Positions 17,058 to 25,426 of a stretch of 64,000 nt of DNA are shown here, piece by piece (position 1 is the stretch's first letter; every line of letters starts with the position of its first letter). The notes under the pieces were generated by a model. The model saw only the letters and a program-made list of their open reading frames with translations. It made no database searches and was not told the origin of the DNA. A program made the translations under genes and the position numbers. Origin of the DNA: an uncultured Bacteroidota bacterium (GTDB lineage Bacteria > Bacteroidota > Bacteroidia > Bacteroidales > VadinHA17). The stretch spans positions 1 to 64,000 of the forward strand of contig CAIJYD010000024.1 in assembly GCA_903824785.1 (NCBI GenBank), read 5' to 3'.

Positions 17058-20000
17058 TTATTGCTTCAGACTATTTTCCCTCCACATCGACTGGAATAGC
17101 GGAACGACAAAGATTGTCATCACCTGTATTATCATTCCGCCAAATGCCGGGATTGCCATCGGGATCATAATATCAGCTCCTTTCCCGTTTGATGAAAGGA
17201 CAGGGAGGAGAGCAATAACTGCAACTGCAGTAGTCATCATCGCAGGCCGAACACGTTTTATTCCGGCAAGGATAACAGCTTCACGCACTTCATTAACCGT
17301 GGCCGGTTTTTTCTCTTCAAATACCTGGTGAATGTAGGTTCCCATTATTACACCATCGTTGGTAGCAATTCCAAAGAGAGCAATAAATCCTACCCATACA
17401 GCTACACTAAGGTTTACCTGATGCATCTGGAACATATCACGAAGGTTAATCCCTGCGGCAGAAAAGTTCATGAACCAATCCTGTCCGTACAGCCAGAGCA
17501 TAATGAATCCACCCGAGAAAGCAACAAATACTCCCGAAAAATGGATAAATGAAGCAGTAACAGACCTGAACTGGAGATAGAGTAACAGTAATATTAAAAT
17601 GAGACTGAGCGGAATAACCAGTGACAGTCTTTTGGCAGCCCTTAACTGTTCTTCATAATTTCCGGCAAATTTATAAGTAACTCCTGCAGGTAAGATGATT
17701 CTGCCCGAATGAATATTGTCTTTTAAGATCTTTTCGGCTTCCTGAACAACATCAACTTCAGCCCTGTCTTCCTGTTTATCAAATATGACATGTCCTACAA
17801 GAAAAGTGTTTTCACTTTTTATCATTTGTGCCCCTCTCGAGTATTCAATATCGGCAATCTCTCCCACAGGCACCTGCACTCCATTCATTGAGGGAATAAG
17901 GATCTGTTTCATATCCTCCGGATTATCACGCAGTTCGCGTGCATATCTTACCCGTACGGGAAATCTTTCGCGTCCTTCCACTGATGTTGAAAGAGACATA
18001 CCACCGACAGTAACCTGTAATACATCCTGCACATCACTTACAGTCATACCATATCGTGCCATTGCTTCGCGGTTAAGCTTTATCCCGAGGTAAGGAGCAC
18101 CCACTGCGCGGTCGTAGAATACTGAAGAAGCCTTTACTGAAGGAACTTCCTTTAATGCTTTTTCAAACAAAAGCCCTGCCTCTTCTATGGAATTAAGATC
18201 GGGACCGGATACTTTCAGTCCCATTGGTGCACGCATTCCTGTTGAAAGCATTACCAGGCGCGTCTCAATAGGTTGCAGTTTAGGAGCGGAAGTGAGGCCG
18301 GGTATATTGGTAACTTTTACAATTTCGTTCCAGATATCATCAGGATTTTTAATCTGCGGCCGCCACTGACGGAAATATTCTCCCCTGTCATCGAGTATAA
18401 GAAAACGGTTGAGATTTTCAGAAATATGTTGAAATAATGGAGTGCTGGCTGAGATAAACCATTTATCATTGACCAGAACATTAAACAGACTCTCTGCACG
18501 GTCATATTTAATATTTCTCAGGCTATCAGCCTCATTTTTAAATCCATCCAGATAAGCCATTCTTCTTAACTTCTCAACGTCGAGCATAAATTTCCCGTTA
18601 TCATCCACTTTGAATCTGATCCGATGGCCATTTTCATTAAGGATATATTCGGAGCGGTAGCTGACTGTGTTTTCAAACATCTGGACAGGAGCCGGGTCGA
18701 GAGCTGAATTTACCCTACCCCATTTGCCAACAGCCACCTCTACTTCCGGAATGGAGGAGAGACGTTTGTCGAGTGTTTTGATATATTCCAGGTTCTTTTC
18801 AATACCGGAATGAGGCATACTTGTTGGCATTAGCAAAAATGAACCCTCATTCAGCGAAGGCATAAATTCTTTTCCGGTTCCGGGGAAGGTCCTGCAGGGC
18901 TTTTCCCATAATGCGGTCTGACGGAATTTTTTCCAGCCTGACTTTTCTGCACCTGTGGCAATAATGCCGAATACTCTATCGAAGCCCTGCCATATAAGCA
19001 GTCCAAGAAAAAGAGTAAATGCCGGAACGATAAGAAATTTCCACTTATTCTGTAAGATGAGACGCATTATCTTCTCATAGTAATGTACCAAAGCCATCAG
19101 AGTGATAAGAATTACTCCAACGATTATTGTGACAAACAGAAAGTTAACAAAGATGGTGTTATGTGCACCCAGAGGCAGCCATCCGACTGAGAGATAATAT
19201 GCTGCAACGATTACGGTAATGAAGATATTTATGTAACCCGGATACTCTTTTCGTTTTGCAGACCATCTGTCATCAGTAAGGTTATTAATACCCAGAGCTG
19301 TTAAAGCCAGAACAGGTAATGAGTGCCAGAAAATAGCAAGGAAGAGGCCTGCGATAATAAGAAGGCCATTCCAGATCTTCCGGATTTTTTTTGTATCGAA
19401 GTGGAAGTCAAAGAGAATATGAACGAGTGTAGGTAATACCACTATGCCAAGAATAAAGGCTGAAAGCAGAGCAAATGTTTTTGTAAATGCAAGCGGATGG
19501 AATAGTTTACCTTCCGAAGCCTGCATTGCAAATACAGGAAGAAAGCTGACAATTGTTGTTGCAATAGATGTTACTACTGCCGCTCTGACTTCGGTGGTAG
19601 CCAGATAAATTACCTGCATAAGTTTTTTGCCGCGGATTCCTTTATTTTCGGGCATTTCCAGATGCCTTAGTATATTCTCAACGTCAACAATCCCGATATC
19701 AACCATTACACCAATAGCGATAGCAATACCAGACAGGGCTACAATATTGGCATCAATCCCGAAGAACCTCATCAGGATGAAAGTCATTAATACCCCTACC
19801 GGCAATAATCCGGCTACAATGAGGGAGGCTCTGAGATTAAGTACCAGAATAATTATCACAATTATGCTTATCAGGATCTCATGCGTCAAAGCAGATTCAA
19901 GTGTTCCGATTGTTTCCTGTATCAATCCGGCCCTGTCGTAAAACGGGACGATAGTTACTTTTGAAATAGTTCCGTCTTTCCAAGTTTTCTGAGGCAAACC

Positions 20001-20990
20001 GGCTTCAATATCTTTTATTTTCTCCTTAACATTATTAATAACCTCCATTGGATTTGAACCATACCGGGCAACAACCACTGCACCGACGGCTTCTGAACCG
20101 CCTTTATCGAGGCCGCCACGGCGTGTGGCAGGGCCAAATGCCACTCGTGCAATATCTTTAATCCGTACCGGGACATTATTACGAACTGTAATTACTGATA
20201 ATTCCAGATCTTCAAGGCTCTTCAGGTAACCCAGACCGCGGATAATATACTCGACATTGTTTAGTTCAATTGTTTCAGCACCAATATCAAGATTGCTTTT
20301 TCTTACGGCATTCATGACATCCATAACCGAAACATTGAAAGCCTTAAGGGCATAAGGATCAATATCGACCTGATATTCTTTGATAAACCCGCCAACGGAA
20401 GCAACTTCAGATACCCCTTCTGCGGAAGAGAGGCCATACTTAACATTAAAATCCTGTATAGTTCTTAGCTCCTGAGGATCCCAGCCACCATTAGGCTTTC
20501 CTGTTTTTGGGTCGTGTCCTTCGAGAGTGTACCAGAAAATTTGTCCCAGGGCTGTTGCATCGGGGCCTAAAGCAGGTTGAGTACCATCGGGTAGTGTACC
20601 TGATGGGAGCGAACTGAGTTTTTCAAGAATTCGTGAGCGGCTCCAGTAAAATTCAATATTGTCTTTGAAAATTATGTAAATGAATGACATGCCAAACATT
20701 GAAGTACTTCTGATTGTCTTAACCCCCGGAATCCCCAAAAGCGCTGAGGTTAGAGGATAGGTCACCTGATCCTGAATATCTTTTGGTGACCGGCCCATCC
20801 ATTCAGTTGTAATAATCTGCTGGTTCTCACCAATATCAGGTATGGCATCGACAGGTACCGGGTTGCGTGGCAAAAGGCCGGACTTCAGTTCGAAAGGCAT
20901 AGTTACCAGCCCCATAACAATAAATGCAATAAGGAACAGGAAAGTTATAAGCCTGTTTTCGAGAAAATATCTTACGAGTCTGTTAAACAT
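17058..20990 (-). CDS. cusA: CusA/CzcA-family heavy-metal RND transporter
   Basis: Inner-membrane proton-driven pump of the tripartite efflux system. Typical family features: start MFNRLVRYFLENR, periplasmic porter motif WMGRSPKDIQDQVTYPL, TM4 motif with acidic residues for proton relay (GIAIAIGVMVDIGIVDVEN), second-half motifs ATNDGVIMGTYI and IKRVRPAMMTTAVAVIALLPV. A Met-rich stretch TGMRAPMGLKV lies where CusA has its substrate Met residues, supporting Cu(I)/Ag(I). At 1310 residues it is about 270 longer than E. coli CusA. The extra length is in a hydrophobic segment after TM6 (about 545-690, several added TM helices) and an insertion in the second periplasmic half (about 790-880). Frame and stop are intact. 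Confidence 0.95.
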   Translation of the reverse strand: MFNRLVRYFLENRLITFLFLIAFIVMGLVTMPFELKSGLLPRNPVPVDAIPDIGENQQIITTEWMGRSPKDIQDQVTYPLTSALLGIPGVKTIRSTSMFGMSFIYIIFKDNIEFYWSRSRILEKLSSLPSGTLPDGTQPALGPDATALGQIFWYTLEGHDPKTGKPNGGWDPQELRTIQDFNVKYGLSSAEGVSEVASVGGFIKEYQVDIDPYALKAFNVSVMDVMNAVRKSNLDIGAETIELNNVEYIIRGLGYLKSLEDLELSVITVRNNVPVRIKDIARVAFGPATRRGGLDKGGSEAVGAVVVARYGSNPMEVINNVKEKIKDIEAGLPQKTWKDGTISKVTIVPFYDRAGLIQETIGTLESALTHEILISIIVIIILVLNLRASLIVAGLLPVGVLMTFILMRFFGIDANIVALSGIAIAIGVMVDIGIVDVENILRHLEMPENKGIRGKKLMQVIYLATTEVRAAVVTSIATTIVSFLPVFAMQASEGKLFHPLAFTKTFALLSAFILGIVVLPTLVHILFDFHFDTKKIRKIWNGLLIIAGLFLAIFWHSLPVLALTALGINNLTDDRWSAKRKEYPGYINIFITVIVAAYYLSVGWLPLGAHNTIFVNFLFVTIIVGVILITLMALVHYYEKIMRLILQNKWKFLIVPAFTLFLGLLIWQGFDRVFGIIATGAEKSGWKKFRQTALWEKPCRTFPGTGKEFMPSLNEGSFLLMPTSMPHSGIEKNLEYIKTLDKRLSSIPEVEVAVGKWGRVNSALDPAPVQMFENTVSYRSEYILNENGHRIRFKVDDNGKFMLDVEKLRRMAYLDGFKNEADSLRNIKYDRAESLFNVLVNDKWFISASTPLFQHISENLNRFLILDDRGEYFRQWRPQIKNPDDIWNEIVKVTNIPGLTSAPKLQPIETRLVMLSTGMRAPMGLKVSGPDLNSIEEAGLLFEKALKEVPSVKASSVFYDRAVGAPYLGIKLNREAMARYGMTVSDVQDVLQVTVGGMSLSTSVEGRERFPVRVRYARELRDNPEDMKQILIPSMNGVQVPVGEIADIEYSRGAQMIKSENTFLVGHVIFDKQEDRAEVDVVQEAEKILKDNIHSGRIILPAGVTYKFAGNYEEQLRAAKRLSLVIPLSLILILLLLYLQFRSVTASFIHFSGVFVAFSGGFIMLWLYGQDWFMNFSAAGINLRDMFQMHQVNLSVAVWVGFIALFGIATNDGVIMGTYIHQVFEEKKPATVNEVREAVILAGIKRVRPAMMTTAVAVIALLPVLSSNGKGADIMIPMAIPAFGGMIIQVMTIFVVPLFQSMWRENSLKQ

Positions 20991-21053
20991 AAAAGTAAAG
21001 TATTACCGGGTCAGTACTTTCAGATGAAGAGTGACCCGGAAATTAAATCAGGG

Positions 21054-21413
21054 TTATTTGCTTCTTTCATAATGGCAGCAGCCAGGCAAAGCATTGTATA
21101 CTTTATCATCAGCTTTGTATTTTTCAGTATCGTGTCCGGCTGCTGCCAGCTTCTTACTGAAAGCATCAACGTTAGTCTTAGAAGGATCGAATGTTACCGT
21201 TACCATCTTATTTTTTGAATCCCAGGCAGCCGAGGTTGCACCTTCTGCCTTTACTGTTTTTTCAATACGGTCTTTGCACATTCCGCAATTCCCGGATACT
21301 TTAAATGATTCGGTTTTCGTTGGGCTGTCAGCTTTCGCAACAGTTAGTGAAGAACCGTTTGTTACCACCGCCATCAATAGAATAGCAGTAATAAAAAGTT
21401 TTAATTGTTTCAT
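21054..21413 (-). CDS. Periplasmic HMA-domain metallochaperone-like protein
   Basis: A 119-residue secreted protein: signal peptide MKQLKLFITAILLMAVVTNG, then one heavy-metal-associated fold with ligand motif SGNCGMCKDRIE (about 40-51) and the usual beta-alpha-beta spacing (VTVTFDPSKTNVDAF). It ends in GHDTEKYKADDKVYNALPGCC followed by HYERSK, a Cys-Cys/His tail shared nearly word for word with the end of the CusB protein in the same operon. It probably binds periplasmic copper and delivers it to the pump (inference from family and position). It lies 63 bp upstream of cusA on the same strand. Confidence 0.88.
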   Translation of the reverse strand: MKQLKLFITAILLMAVVTNGSSLTVAKADSPTKTESFKVSGNCGMCKDRIEKTVKAEGATSAAWDSKNKMVTVTFDPSKTNVDAFSKKLAAAGHDTEKYKADDKVYNALPGCCHYERSK

Positions 21414-21484
21414 AGATAAATGTTTAAATGAATGATTAGTATTTCAATATAGTATAATATGACCCCAAAAAGAGTAACTTTTCC

Positions 21485-21621
21485 CATGAACTCACCCCCT
21501 GCTTCGCGTTGTTCAGCATCCCCCTCTCTGCTCCGCAAAGAGGGGCAGTAACATTCTGTATGCCTGTGCATTCCCCCTCTTTGTGGAGCAGAGAGGGGGA
21601 AAGGAAGGGGGTGAGTTCATG
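21485..21621. repeat. 137-bp imperfect palindromic element
   Basis: Outer arms 21485-21500 and 21606-21621 are perfect 16-bp inverted repeats; inner arms 21520-21545 and 21574-21599 pair over 26 bp with one G-T wobble. It fills most of the 323-bp gap between the HYC and HMA genes, inside an apparent operon, and holds no ORF. The right outer arm shares AGGGGGTGAGTTC with the end of the tandem repeat near 61.1 kb, so it belongs to the same loose class of dispersed intergenic elements. No insertion-sequence gene is present. Confidence 0.8.
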
Positions 21622-21736
21622 CGGACTGATAAGATTGGCGAAATCCATAAACAAAAGAAGTTGCATACAAGTAATAATACAAACAGAGACAACAGGCTAA
21701 AATTTATTTTGCCTGCAGAAAATTTGAAGGATCAGA

Positions 21737-22153
21737 TCAGATACGGAAGATACACAAAGCGGAACGCAAAGGAGAGTCAGGATTATTTAATCCCGGTGGC
21801 CTTATTGTTGTGTCAGTAGAGGTAATTACCGTCTCATAGAAAGAGAGAGGAACATCCGGGGCAAAGATCATCGAATGAACCTGCTGTGCAACCTCATCAA
21901 TAAAAAAGGATGAAGGTGTATAGTTATTGCATATTGAATAGGCTGAAGTGATATCTTCACAGCAGTAATTAGTCAGAATATCCTGAAATGGGATGCTGTG
22001 CGAATGACGTTCCATGCCGCATGTAGCTAATTCACCTGTTAGTGAGACTTTTGTTGCAGCAACATAACCACCACAAAAATGTGTAGCAAATTTAACACTG
22101 ATTCCAGAGAAGGTAAGAAGTATTATAAGCGGTATGGTTATTAAAGCCTTCAT
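21737..22153 (-). CDS. HYC_CC_PP-family protein
   Basis: Short secreted protein (138 residues) with signal peptide MKALITIPLIILLTFSGISVK and the signature THFCGGYV, TCGME, NYCCED and a late Pro-Pro (RPPGLNN), the features after which the HYC_CC_PP family is named. Members are found in Bacteroidota beside copper and heavy-metal efflux genes; the function is unknown, and periplasmic metal binding through the Cys and His residues is a reasonable inference. It heads the minus-strand metal operon, separated from the HMA gene by the palindromic element. The last 40 residues, rich in Thr/Ser, are less typical. Confidence 0.75.
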   Translation of the reverse strand: MKALITIPLIILLTFSGISVKFATHFCGGYVAATKVSLTGELATCGMERHSHSIPFQDILTNYCCEDITSAYSICNNYTPSSFFIDEVAQQVHSMIFAPDVPLSFYETVITSTDTTIRPPGLNNPDSPLRSALCIFRI

Positions 22154-22352
22154 TTAAAATTAAAACAATTGTCCTGAAAAATTGTTTTCAAAATTATATT
22201 AAAAAATCTGAATAATCTCTGAGCAGTATGAGTATGTGTAAAATCCTCTATATGATAATTGTATGTTTTTCATATTGAGGGGATCTTTAAAACTGGATTT
22301 ATGATAATAATATTTCAACCGAAAAACATGTTATTAAACATAATTATGACGA

Positions 22353-23621
22353 TCAGAGAATCATACCTGCAGCAACAGTCTCATTTGTTCCTTCATCAAC
22401 AAATATCATGCTTCCGGTTATGTTATTTTTTTTGTAGGAATCAAAGAAGAGAGGTTTTGATGTTTTAATAGTGATCTCTGCAATATCATTCATATTAACT
22501 GTTGTGTTCTCAAAATCGTGCTCGAGGGTATTGATGTTCATCCTGTAGCTGATATTTTTTATTATGCCACCGGATTCGTTGCTGTTCAGTCTGATCAGAT
22601 ATTTTCCGCCGACCTTCATCGGACGTTCATTGAACCAGCAGATCATAAGTTTAATATCCTGGCTTATAACAGGTATATCGTTTGAAGCCACCAGCATATC
22701 GCCCCGGCTTATATCTATTTCATCTTCGAGGGAGATAGCAACAGAATCTCCTGCAATGCTCTCTGAGAGTGTTTTTCCGAGAACATCAATGCTTTTAATC
22801 TTTGATTTTCGCAGTGAAGGTAAAACAGTTATTTCATCCCCGGGCCTGAAAACGCCACCTGCTATCCGGCCTGCATAGCCTCTGTAATCATGAAATTCGG
22901 TGGTGTGTGGGCGGATAATTGTCTGAACGGGAAAGCGTTGATTCTCCGGATTTTTATTTTTTCTTATTTCAATGGTTTCAATCAGCCCCAGGAAAGTTTT
23001 GCCATTGTACCATTTCATATTTTCCGACCTGTCAACAACATTATCGCCATATTTTGCACTTAGCGGAATAAAGTGGGCATCGCTGATATTAAGTTTATTG
23101 ATGAGTAAACCCAGCTCCTCTTTTATTTTTGTGAATACTTTCTCGGACCAGTCGACCATATCCATTTTATTGATGCAGAATATAGTATGCCTTATATCGA
23201 GCAAAGATGCTATATATGAATGTCTTATGGTCTGTTCCAGAACCCCTTTACGGGCATCAATAAGAATTACTGCCAGGTCTGCAGTACTGGCTCCGGTTAC
23301 CATGTTTCGTGTATACTGAATATGTCCGGGAGTGTCGGCGATAATAAATTTTCTGGCAGGTGTGGCAAAATATCTGTATGCAACGTCAATAGTGATACCC
23401 TGTTCCCTTTCAGCTCTCAGTCCATCGGTCAGAAGGGAGAGATCAAGCTCTTCTCTTCCCAGACGTTTCCCGGACTGGACAATATGCTCCATCTGATCTT
23501 CGAAGATAGACTTGCTGTCGTAAAGTAAACGCCCTATCAGGGTACTCTTCCCATCATCAACGCTACCAGCTGTTGTAAACCTTAGAAGACTTTTGTTCGT
23601 GCTTTTTCCGTTAATTCCCAT
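22353..23621 (-). CDS. cysN: Sulfate adenylyltransferase subunit 1 (GTPase)
   Basis: GTP-driven regulatory subunit that powers formation of adenosine 5'-phosphosulfate (APS) by CysD. The translation-factor-like G domain shows G1 GSVDDGKSTLIG (about 17-28), G3 DTPGHIQYTRNM and G4 NKMD; two beta-barrel domains follow, as in EF-Tu-like proteins. Its 422 residues are normal for a CysN without fused APS kinase, and an APS kinase is encoded separately at 29.4 kb. It is the last gene of the pstSCAB-cysHDN minus-strand run, 140 bp after cysD; that gap contains a hairpin and short repeats. About 200 bp of featureless sequence separate it from the HYC gene. Confidence 0.95.
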   Translation of the reverse strand: MGINGKSTNKSLLRFTTAGSVDDGKSTLIGRLLYDSKSIFEDQMEHIVQSGKRLGREELDLSLLTDGLRAEREQGITIDVAYRYFATPARKFIIADTPGHIQYTRNMVTGASTADLAVILIDARKGVLEQTIRHSYIASLLDIRHTIFCINKMDMVDWSEKVFTKIKEELGLLINKLNISDAHFIPLSAKYGDNVVDRSENMKWYNGKTFLGLIETIEIRKNKNPENQRFPVQTIIRPHTTEFHDYRGYAGRIAGGVFRPGDEITVLPSLRKSKIKSIDVLGKTLSESIAGDSVAISLEDEIDISRGDMLVASNDIPVISQDIKLMICWFNERPMKVGGKYLIRLNSNESGGIIKNISYRMNINTLEHDFENTTVNMNDIAEITIKTSKPLFFDSYKKNNITGSMIFVDEGTNETVAAGMIL

Positions 23622-23657
23622 TTTCTCTCGTTACATAATTTTCTAATTCAAATAAAT

Positions 23658-23762
23658 GCTCAGGGCTCAGTGCTCAGTAAATGTACGGACCGCTCTGCCC
23701 TGTGCTCTACGCTCTGTGCCCTGACGAACCATGCGGTTGTCAGGGTCTTCGACTCTGTGCCC
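23658..23762. repeat. GCTCTGTGCCCT-type short repeats and hairpin between cysD and cysN
   Basis: Imperfect reiterations of GCTC-AGGG/GTGCCCT words occur six times in about 105 bp, and a strong hairpin (CCCTGAC 23719-23725 with GTCAGGG 23739-23745, inner AACC/GGTT) lies inside. Spacing is irregular and there are no spacers, so it is not CRISPR. It could affect the relative expression of the two subunits by mRNA folding. Confidence 0.6.
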
Positions 23763-24676
23763 TAAAAATAACCCTCCTTTTTCCTGTCTTCCATGGCGGC
23801 TTCAGACCGTTTATCATCATATCTTCCACCTCTTTCAGTGACTCTTGTAGCTGCTATTTCAGCAATTATCTCTTCAAGGGAGTCTGCTTTCGAGAGAGTT
23901 ACTCCGGTGCAGGTAATATCACCAATTGTCCTGCAGCGGACGTCGGTCTCGAAAACCTCCTCATTTGGTTTTAGCTGCATGAAGGGAGCCCATGCGAGAT
24001 AAACTCCGTTGCGGTTGAATATTTTTCTTTTGTGGGTATAATACAGTTCAGGAAGTTTGATATTTTCGTTCAGGATATACTGCCACACATCAAGTTCTGT
24101 CCAGTTGCTTATCGGGAACACTCTGAAATGCTCTCCGGAATGTTTTCTTCCGTTGAAGATATTCCATAGTTCTGGACGCTGGTTTTTAGGGTCCCACTGT
24201 CCGAATTCATTTCTGTGGGAGAAAAAGCGTTCTTTTGCGCGGGCTTTCTCTTCATCGCGGCGACCGCCTCCAATTGCGACATCAATCTGCAGTTCTTCAA
24301 CAGCATCCAGAAGGGTTACAGACTGCGCTTTGTTACGGCTGGCATTAACACCAAGTTCTTCAACAACTCTTCCTTTGTCAATTGAATCCTGAACATATTT
24401 GACAATAAGTTCTGCCCCGAATTCTTTTGCCAGATCGTCGCGGAACTTTAGTGTCTCTTCAAAATTGTGTCCCGTATCAATATGCATCAGGGTGAATGGG
24501 ATCCTGGCAGGCCAGAATGCTTTTCTGGCAAGATGAACCAGTACAATTGAATCTTTGCCACCTGAAAACAGCAAAACCTTTTTCTCGAACTGCGCCGCAA
24601 CTTCCCTCATCACAAAAATAGCTTCATCTTCAAGCTCCTTGAGATGTTCATCACTTATATTAATCTGATTCTTCAT
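23762..24676 (-). CDS. cysD: Sulfate adenylyltransferase subunit 2
   Basis: Catalytic ATP-sulfurylase subunit making APS from sulfate and ATP. It is a PP-loop (N-type ATP pyrophosphatase) protein with VLLFSGGKDSIVLVHLA (about 35-51), the family segment PFTLMHIDTGHNF, the loop AIGGGRRDEEKARAKERF and the C-terminal RCRTIGDITCTG then TERGGRYDD. Length 304 matches E. coli CysD (302). It starts 5 bp after the cysH stop, so tight coupling is expected; its partner cysN follows after a repeat-bearing gap. Confidence 0.97.
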   Translation of the reverse strand: MKNQINISDEHLKELEDEAIFVMREVAAQFEKKVLLFSGGKDSIVLVHLARKAFWPARIPFTLMHIDTGHNFEETLKFRDDLAKEFGAELIVKYVQDSIDKGRVVEELGVNASRNKAQSVTLLDAVEELQIDVAIGGGRRDEEKARAKERFFSHRNEFGQWDPKNQRPELWNIFNGRKHSGEHFRVFPISNWTELDVWQYILNENIKLPELYYTHKRKIFNRNGVYLAWAPFMQLKPNEEVFETDVRCRTIGDITCTGVTLSKADSLEEIIAEIAATRVTERGGRYDDKRSEAAMEDRKKEGYF

Positions 24677-24681
24677 TTTTT

Positions 24682-25377
24682 TTATTTAATATGACATCCG
24701 CACTCTTTAGGACCATCGTTTTCCCACCACCATCTGCCTGAGCGGAAATCCTGACCCTTAATTACAGCCCTGGTACATGGTTCACAACCGATGCTGACAA
24801 ACCCTTTATCGTGTAAGGAGTTATATGGAATATCATACTGTTTGAGATATCCTTCAACATCTTCAAGTGTCCAGTCAAATAGAGGATGGAACTTGAATAG
24901 TTTTTTATCAGGGTCATATTCAAGGTTGCTCATCAGGCTGCGATTGCCCGACTGATCAGCTCTGATTCCGGAGATCCAGCAATTCATGCCGGCTAAAGCC
25001 CTTGAGAGCGGAATAACCTTTCTCATTTTGCAGCACTCCTCCCGGTTCTCTACAGACTCGTAGAAACTGAAAGGTCCTTTTTCTGTTACCATTTTCTCAA
25101 CAGAAATATAATCAGGAAAACAGACGTTAATCTTTTTATTGTATTTAATAATAGTCCTTGAGAAGACATCGTATGTTTCAGGGAACAGTCTACCGGTATC
25201 AAGTGTTACAACTTTTATATCCAGATTGTTACTGAATATTTTATGAGTAATTACCTGATCCTCTATTCCAAAACTTGTAGTAAAAATTACCTTGCCGGGG
25301 TATAACGATACAAGCCTCATAAGCTGATCCTCAATGGTAATGCCTGCAAGTTGTGTTTTTAAATCATTCAAATTCAT
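24682..25377 (-). CDS. cysH: Phosphoadenylyl/adenylyl-sulfate reductase (APS-type)
   Basis: Reduces activated sulfate to sulfite using thioredoxin or glutaredoxin. The PAPS-reductase fold shows VIFTTSFGIEDQVI, VVTLDTGRLFPETY and ISGIRADQSGNRS. It has the Cys-Cys pair (REECCKMRK) and the CxxC pair (GCEPCTRA) that bind a [4Fe-4S] cluster in APS-using reductases and are missing in E. coli-type PAPS reductases, plus the C-terminal catalytic Cys in KECGCHIK. So the preferred substrate is likely APS, which would leave the product of CysC for other uses. 231 residues is typical. It is 49 bp downstream of pstB and 5 bp upstream of cysD. Confidence 0.93.
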   Translation of the reverse strand: MNLNDLKTQLAGITIEDQLMRLVSLYPGKVIFTTSFGIEDQVITHKIFSNNLDIKVVTLDTGRLFPETYDVFSRTIIKYNKKINVCFPDYISVEKMVTEKGPFSFYESVENREECCKMRKVIPLSRALAGMNCWISGIRADQSGNRSLMSNLEYDPDKKLFKFHPLFDWTLEDVEGYLKQYDIPYNSLHDKGFVSIGCEPCTRAVIKGQDFRSGRWWWENDGPKECGCHIK

Positions 25378-25426
25378 ATTGTTATTGTATATATTTGTAT
25401 ATCAACTAATTATATTTTCACTGCTA

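Noticed and set aside
21054-22153. Mobile element carrying the copper genes
   Set aside because: Only repeats without transposase, terminal duplications or composition change that I can see.
23658-23762. Possible CRISPR array
   Set aside because: Repeat words are short, irregular and lack unique spacers of constant length; no cas genes.
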